21,685 bases of DNA, taken from Nemertoderma westbladi. Lineage: Eukaryota > Xenacoelomorpha > Nemertodermatida > Nemertodermatidae. The stretch covers positions 1 through 21,685 of the forward strand of contig JAUCBJ010007503.1 in the NCBI GenBank assembly GCA_032718475.1, read 5' to 3'. The notes under the pieces were generated by a model. That model had not been told where the DNA came from. It did no database searches and saw only the letters and a program-made list of their open reading frames with translations. This document shows, piece after piece, positions 16,861-21,685 of the stretch (position 1 is its first letter; every line of letters begins with the position of its first letter). The position numbers were made by a program, and so were the translations under genes.

Positions 16861-17215
16861 ATAGTCTGTCCAGGATTTGGAAGTCCCATAGAATAAAACA
16901 GAACCTTAAGGTTCGATTATTTATGGCAGCAGTAGTACCAGTACTCTAATATGGGAGTCCATGCTGGACTCCCTGGACTCTCTGGATGGCATTTTCATAA
17001 GAATGCTACAACGGGTTCATTGTGTCAAGTACAATGAACACATCTCCAACCAGAACTCTATACATCATTGGAGGTGGAGGTGTTCCATTAATCTCCCCTA
17101 ACTTGACACTTGAATGGAACTGCCTCCGCTTTGCAGGAGATGCTTTGCACTCCTTGTTTAACTCCTTGTTTTGTAAGAACATTGGCCAGTTGATTTTGAG
17201 TTGGTATCCATAAAT
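16861..17215 (+). pseudogene. Non-LTR retrotransposon, fragment after the reverse transcriptase
   Basis: Read across three frames, the + strand gives QNLKVRLFMAAVVPVL-YGSPCW, then LDGIFIRMLQRVHCVKYNEH, ISNQ, LY and LTLEWNCLRFAGDALHS. This order (LK..LF.A.V..VL.YGS..WT, LD....RML, N.ELY, L.FAGH) is the well-known stretch following the reverse transcriptase core in many invertebrate LINEs. It has two stops and at least two frame changes. The clade is not assigned. Neither end of the element is present. Confidence 0.75.
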
Positions 17216-17689
17216 GAACTGTAGTAAATTCTTTCTAATACAAAATCGATTGTAAAATAGCAATATCTATACAAAACCTACCTACCCAGTCCATACAAAA
17301 TTATACGATCTTCAATTGTTGTAGTTGATTAAAGAGCATTAAACAGAGAATTTCTCAGTAAGGACAGTTCTGGGTAACAACGTCCGAAGTAATCCCATTA
17401 TCAAATAAGATAGGAGTAAAGCACATTCAACATTGTGGCAATAACAATTTCAGCAGCAAAGGTGCTTTTTACAATGCCCCAAAGTCATTTACTCTGCTAT
17501 GATACCCCAATGATGTTTTTTGATTAGGTCCAAATAAGAGTAATAACATATTGCAGCAGACATGGATAAATATATTATATCCATCATATTCAGTCAGTAC
17601 CTGTATAATAATCACTATGCACTGTATGTGTCCACATCTATCATCTATCATAATTAACAAATTGAGAACATCAATAGGAGTGAAACCTA
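17216..17689. other. AT-rich stretch without genes
   Basis: Apart from the second copy of the dispersed repeat (17558-17655), nothing recognisable is seen. Confidence 0.5.
17558..17655. repeat. Dispersed repeat, copy 2
   Basis: Direct-orientation partner of 16562-16653, about 1 kb away, with the LINE fragment between them. ATGGATA-AATATATTA-TATCCAT forms a hairpin. Confidence 0.65.
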
Positions 17690-17832
17690 CAATCCTATTT
17701 AGTGCACTAAAATAAAAAGAAGGCCAGCCAGATGATCAATTCAACTTAGAATGATAATGCTTCCAATAAGAAAATAGAGCACAAACTAACAGAGAACAAA
17801 CTCCCTATTGCCTTGTTAGACTATCAACTCAC

Positions 17833-18515
17833 ACAACATCAGAGAAAGTTGAGGGAGCTAGTCTCAGAAAAGGGAGCATCAGCTTGGTGAGTTCTTCACC
17901 CACTAAAACTACTTGACATCCACCTAAACAAGTAAAAGTTTGCCGATGCAATAAGTCTGTGGTATGGCTGGCTTCCCTTGGACCTCCCCACTCGTGCCTG
18001 TGGGATCCGATTTTCTGAAATCGCATCTTGCTGTGACCCACAGGGACCTGGATATCCGACATAATGATGTCTGTGATTTTTATGCATCTATATTATCAAA
18101 GGTGCCCCACAACATCACAGTGGAACCTCACTTAATGTCAATTAACAACCAATGTGGAAGCTCATGCGGAAGCTGTGTCTGTGTCTGGAAGTAATATCTC
18201 CCGATCTTTAGCCCACTGACCTCCTCAAATTTTGCTACATCCCTGGATAGAGCCTACCTTCATCATTAATCGAGAAGACGACCCCAGTATGAAGAAAGAG
18301 TCCATGAGGTAGTGGTAGAAACATTCATCCTTTCTGATTTTGGAGCGATGATGCCTACTTCCACACAGTTAGTAAAATACCTTTCAGTTCTTCTGTCAGA
18401 AAAGCGATAGGAGTGCTACTCCCACTGCATTTCATGGATCAGGATGAACCTTAATTTCTCCTCCTCCAAGCAGCTTTGATGTATACGCATGGATCTAGAT
18501 CAGAAAGGAAGAGGC
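17833..18515 (+). pseudogene. Non-LTR-type retroelement, C-terminal nuclease-like region
   Basis: One frame gives RKLRELVSEKGASAW, then LNK-KFADAISLWYGWLPLDLPT. After a frame change the product is GSDFLKSHLAVTHRDLDIRH, then NDVCDFYASILSKV and EPHLMSI. This matches the zinc-knuckle plus RHN...EP.L region at the end of a widespread aquatic-invertebrate retroelement ORF, comparable to the restriction-like endonuclease of R2-type elements. Further on, the same frame reads RRRPQYEERVHEV, VKYLSVLLSEKR and SWIRMNLNFSSS, also typical, with four stop codons between. The usual CxCG before GSDF has become VPVG, so zinc ligands are lost. This is recognised from recalled family patterns, without a search. 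Confidence 0.7.
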
Positions 18516-18525
18516 CAGCCAGTCC

Positions 18526-18970
18526 AGAGGAATTTTCCATCTACCATGCTAACTCTGAGGCTTGCCCTTGAATATAGTAACTCGACTGTGTTGTGTTTCT
18601 TAGTATTTATTTATATATTTTAAAACAGTACTGAAACAGTAAAAAAAACAGTAAAAGTACTGACAACTTATATCCAGTGCAGTCCCCCCAGATCTATACT
18701 CCCCTCCCCAAAGGAAACTCTAGTACTCATTTAACTACTACAAGGATGCAAGGCAGAGATGCGCCCTGGCTGTCCCCTCAAAGCATTCATGCCGAAACGA
18801 AAACTGCCCTGCCCTGGCCCATGCGAGGATTGAACCCACAACCTATGAGATTTGTGAATTCAATGAACCACTACCCCAAGGTGGAACCATTTTAATATTG
18901 TTAGAACCGGTATGTTTAAATATACCAGTCCACTGAGGAATTTTCCATCTACAATGCGAACTCTAATTGT
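18526..18970. repeat. Pair of about 40-bp direct repeats flanking the SINE
   Basis: CCAGTCCAGAGGAATTTTCC...CATGCTAACTCT near 18520-18560 recurs as CCAGTCCACTGAGGAATTTTCC...AATGCGAACTCT near 18924-18965. They are too long and diverged for a SINE target duplication, so a local duplication or repeat within the retroelement is likelier. Confidence 0.6.
18600..18895 (-). mobile_element. tRNA-derived SINE
   Basis: On the - strand the head reads GGTAGTGGTTCATTGAATTC followed by GGTTGTGGGTTCAATCC, an A-box-like and a strong B-box sequence as in SINE heads derived from tRNA. The body runs about 200 bases towards 18600 and ends in an A/T-rich tail (AATATATAAATAAATACTAA). No target duplication was established. 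Confidence 0.6.
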
Positions 18971-19129
18971 CCAATTGTATTGACATTTAGGTCAAATGTA
19001 TGAATATTGCATAATATTCTTGTAGACCTATTTACATTGAACCTATTACCAATTCTCAAAAGATATATTTCAATCTATATTGTTCTAAATTCGCTGGACA
19101 CATGGTGGTGGAGGACCACACCTAATCAT

Positions 19130-19499
19130 ACGGATCCATACAACTCAGCATTGTATTATGTTGGGAACGGAGGCTGCAGCTCATGCTGTAAGAATGTTGG
19201 CAACTTGAAAGAGTCTACTGAGGACCATGTTACTGAAAATCGATTTCAGCAACGAATTTAATTCCATCCGCAGGGACACTATGCTGGAGACAGTCCACAG
19301 ATACCACCCATACGTCTACAACTACACTCTTGTGGTGTATGGGGAGACCTCACCCTCCTCATCCACGGAGATCAAACTCTACTCTCCGATGAGTGATTCA
19401 AACAGGGGGACCGCCCCTCTTTGGCAACACTCTGAACCCCACCACCAGACATTGGAATACTCTTTTAATTTCTGGTTCCTCGATGATGGATATTGGTGA
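19130..19499 (+). pseudogene. Reverse transcriptase fragment of a non-LTR-type element
   Basis: The frame reads GTEAAAHAVRMLAT, then after a stop LLKIDFSNEFNSIRRDTMLE, which is motif A with the catalytic Asp at 19242-19244. A QGD-like motif B follows in the neighbouring frame (FKQGD), and FLDDG at 19477-19491 is motif C in the first frame. The distance from motif A to C is about 80 codons, shorter than normal, so a deletion is likely. It resembles the same family as 17833-18515, but here the reverse transcriptase lies after the C-terminal part, so these are two copies or a rearrangement. Confidence 0.75.
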
Positions 19500-20360
19500 A
19501 CGACTACCAGGTAGTTTTTAGGGAACTGGTTAAGAAAATTAATTTATGGACGTCCAGAATTTAATTTAGGGATGTCCATTAATCCGTTACTATTCTGATT
19601 GGTTGAAAGTTGAAAGATCGTTCAGTTTGTGTGTTTAGTATTAATTTTGACTAGAAATACAGTGAACTTTTTTAACCGTCAAGGGTCTGTTTTTCCCTCG
19701 TATTGTTTCACCATCTCTAGGTCATATTAAAACTATGAAAGCTTTTCACCATGGAATAGTTTGGGTCAGATTCTGACTTCGACATGTAACTCTACTGGGA
19801 ATTTCTGCTGAGCAACGTACTGGATGGGTCAAATACAAAAATACCCCGGACATTTCAAAGCTCATGAAAGTGACTATTATGCTATGGAACCCTAGCACTG
19901 GAATCTTAGTCTAAAAACTTTCTATCCGTTGGTTTCTGACACTCTTCCCCAGGGACTCACAGAATTGTTGACCGCTCTCTCTCTCTCTCCAGTGGGGGGT
20001 AAGACGGGCAGCCGGTCAGGAGATAACTGACACCTGTGAGGCCAATTGTGTCCGGTAATTCCACTGACATCTAGTGACTGGACCAGCGCATTACTAAATG
20101 TAAGGGGGAGTTGGGGTTGCTTTTTGATGAGTCAGCTCTCGGGGCAAATACCACACCCTGGTTTGCCATTCAACAGGGTAGGTGTCGCAGTTTAGTCAGA
20201 TATGGGGCCCATCACCCATACTGCCATACCTACTCTGAAGCACATGACACACCATTGACTATGCAGCTAATCGGCTGGGCCATACCATGCTGCCAGGTGC
20301 AGGTCGCAGTGGATTGCACTCAAATTGGAGATAAGTGCAATCTACTCCTGACCAGCCATT
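19500..20360. other. Stretch with no assigned gene
   Basis: Holds a (CT)n run at about 19977-19992. The part from 20110 is visibly less AT-rich and contains a 103-codon ORF (20111-20422), with Cys and His but no recognisable motif. I do not annotate that ORF as a gene. Confidence 0.4.
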
Positions 20361-20541
20361 GGCAGATGGCCATCTGCCTGGCCAGGCCATATACCCCTGC
20401 AGCCGAGTATATGGGTCCTTAACCCAGGATCAAGGGCATAACTATCCTAAAACGAAGGGATCATAGTTACAGGACCAGATTTACCCTTAGTAAGAAGGTA
20501 TATGCAGCCACAGGTGGCACCTCCTTTATGTAGGGCTGCAT
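20361..20541 (+). other. Cluster of four stem-loops, possible folded RNA or element end
   Basis: 20361-20378 is a perfect palindrome, GGCAGATGG-CCATCTGCC. CCATATAC (20387-20394) pairs with GTATATGG (20407-20414). TAACTAT (20439-20445) pairs with ATAGTTA (20463-20469). ATGCAGCC (20502-20509) pairs with GGCTGCAT (20534-20541). A fifth hairpin, TAGCGC-CTGGA-GCGCTA, lies at 20629-20645. Confidence 0.55.
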
Positions 20542-20989
20542 GACTAGCTGGACAAACTACTGAACTATAGGCCTAAAATAAAAGTTTCCCGGCACAGCCC
20601 TAAAGTAATATATACATAGTTAGTTAGGTAGCGCCTGGAGCGCTATATATTTCCGATTATTACGAATTATGTCACAAATTAATTATCACAAATTCAATAT
20701 CCAGTATGTTACAGGAAAACGTAGAAAATCAAAATAATTATTATCAAAATCATTTAAACAATTCTAGTACATCGTTATATGCACAGAGGGTGTGAGAATC
20801 AATCACCTTTAACCCTATTACCACTGGGACTGGGGTGGGGGGGGGGGGGGGGGGCGAGTCGGCCCCTTCCTAGATTTTAGTTGCTGTAACTATGCAACCA
20901 CATTACGTACCGGCCCAATTTTTATTGAGAATTAGCCAAATTTAATGCAGCAACTTTTGCAAAAAACGACGTTGCAATTGGATTTCTAC
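20542..20989. other. Non-coding stretch with G-run
   Basis: Besides the hairpin at 20629-20645, it contains 18 consecutive Gs at 20837-20854, a typical place for length errors. No gene seen. Confidence 0.6.
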
Positions 20990-21685
20990 TTTTCGATGTG
21001 GGTGCCACCTCAAAATTTGGTCTCCAGCACCAAATTTTTTGAAATTTTAGAATTTTACAAAGTCATTCGTGATTTAGTAATTATTTATGTTTGGGCTATT
21101 TTTATTTATTTTTATTGGTTTGGATCACTCTAATGCTCTATACAAGTATGTAAGTGTAGTGGTACGTCATTTTTGGAGCACCAAAATTAGGGCGTGGCAC
21201 TTTAAAATTTCAAAATTACTTTATTCGGAAAATTTACTAAAGTTTTGATTTCGAAGCATTTTTATTGGTTTTCTGGAGCGTTGAATCGATTGAAAGTAAT
21301 ATAGAAGCCTGAAGACTTAGTGGTTCGCCATTTTATGTGCACCAAAATTTTTCAATTCATTTTTCAAAATTTGAAGTGCCACGCCCTAATTTTGGTACAT
21401 CAAAATGGCTAACCTCTAAGTCTTCAGGCTTCTATATTACTTTCAATCGATTCAGCGGTCTAGAAAACCTATATAAATGCGTCAAAATTTAAATTTTGGT
21501 TTATTTTCCGAATCTCGTATTTTTCAAAATTTGAGGTGCCACGCCCACTTCTTAGGTGCACGAAAAATAGCATCCACTTCAATGTTTGGAAATGGAATAT
21601 AATCACATTCGATTCAGCGTCTTGAAAAACCTACTAAATCTAGCCAACACTGCCACACTATTAGCTTATGAAATTTTAACTTTTT
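20990..21685. repeat. 160-bp satellite array with head-to-head inversion
   Basis: Units on the + strand start at 21361 and 21521 (TTTTCAAAATTTGARGTGCC), exactly 160 bp apart, and the second runs off the window. Units in the opposite direction occupy about 21214-21349 and about 21030-21213, with a weaker one near 20990. The inner pair forms an inverted repeat: ATCGATTGAAAGTAATATAG at 21286-21305 is the complement of 21432-21451, within arms of about 105 bp that are nearly identical, extending to about 165 bp at lower identity. A conserved GTGCCACGCCC box marks the unit start. No coding potential. Confidence 0.85.

Noticed and set aside
20111-20422. 103-codon ORF with several Cys and His
   Set aside because: No recognisable spacing or domain, and it overlaps the palindrome cluster.
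20837-20854. G-quadruplex in the 18-G run
   Set aside because: A single uninterrupted homopolymer is more likely a length-unstable tract or assembly artefact; nothing else supports a role.
1-21685. CRISPR array, prokaryotic operon or defence system
   Set aside because: Repeats are not CRISPR-like in spacing, introns and metazoan transposons dominate, and no bacterial gene was recognised.

Overview
The window looks like nuclear DNA of a metazoan, most likely an aquatic invertebrate. It is AT-rich, has GT-AG introns, and carries piggyBac, pogo/Tigger-like, Penelope-like and non-LTR elements plus a tRNA-derived SINE, simple repeats and satellite-like DNA. I see no prokaryotic gene organisation. 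The species cannot be named from this sequence.

Layout. 1-4240: a unit of unknown identity on the + strand. It has a charged ORF (86-631), a hairpin-rich stretch (541-1197), and a gag-like protein with three zinc knuckles (1349-2611) continued in the +1 frame by a basic tail (to 3029) across a CCC-TGA junction. A long untranslated stretch with strong stems near 4081-4168 follows. 4243-6319: a pogo/Tigger-like DDE transposase on the - strand. Its C-terminus carries a 63-bp minisatellite, broken by a 370-bp LINE 3' end. 6290-6590: a cluster of TATCCTAG inverted repeats. 6967-8473: exons of a + strand gene with a 30-bp protein repeat and a PHD-type zinc finger split by an intron. 8622-12176: a large, broken, unrecognised - strand gene with one clear intron that holds a tRNA-like inverted repeat.

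12405-16395: a Penelope-like element (PLE) on the - strand whose GIY-YIG endonuclease is split by a 3.3-kb piggyBac element (12564-15883). Removing the insert and one TTAA restores the PLE reading frame. The piggyBac carries a 601-bp tandem duplication of its 3' end and paired 21-bp palindromes at one end. 16860-19500: fragments of non-LTR retroelements and a SINE. 19500-20900: non-coding sequence with a hairpin cluster (20361-20541). 20990-21685: a 160-bp satellite with a head-to-head inversion.

Most genes belong to mobile elements, and almost all are broken. Many breaks are single-base indels between otherwise open, well-conserved stretches, so some may be assembly errors rather than decay. 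The least explained parts are the zinc-knuckle unit at 1-4240, the 8.6-12.2 kb gene, and the palindromic end of the piggyBac. All calls come from reading the sequence; no database search was run.
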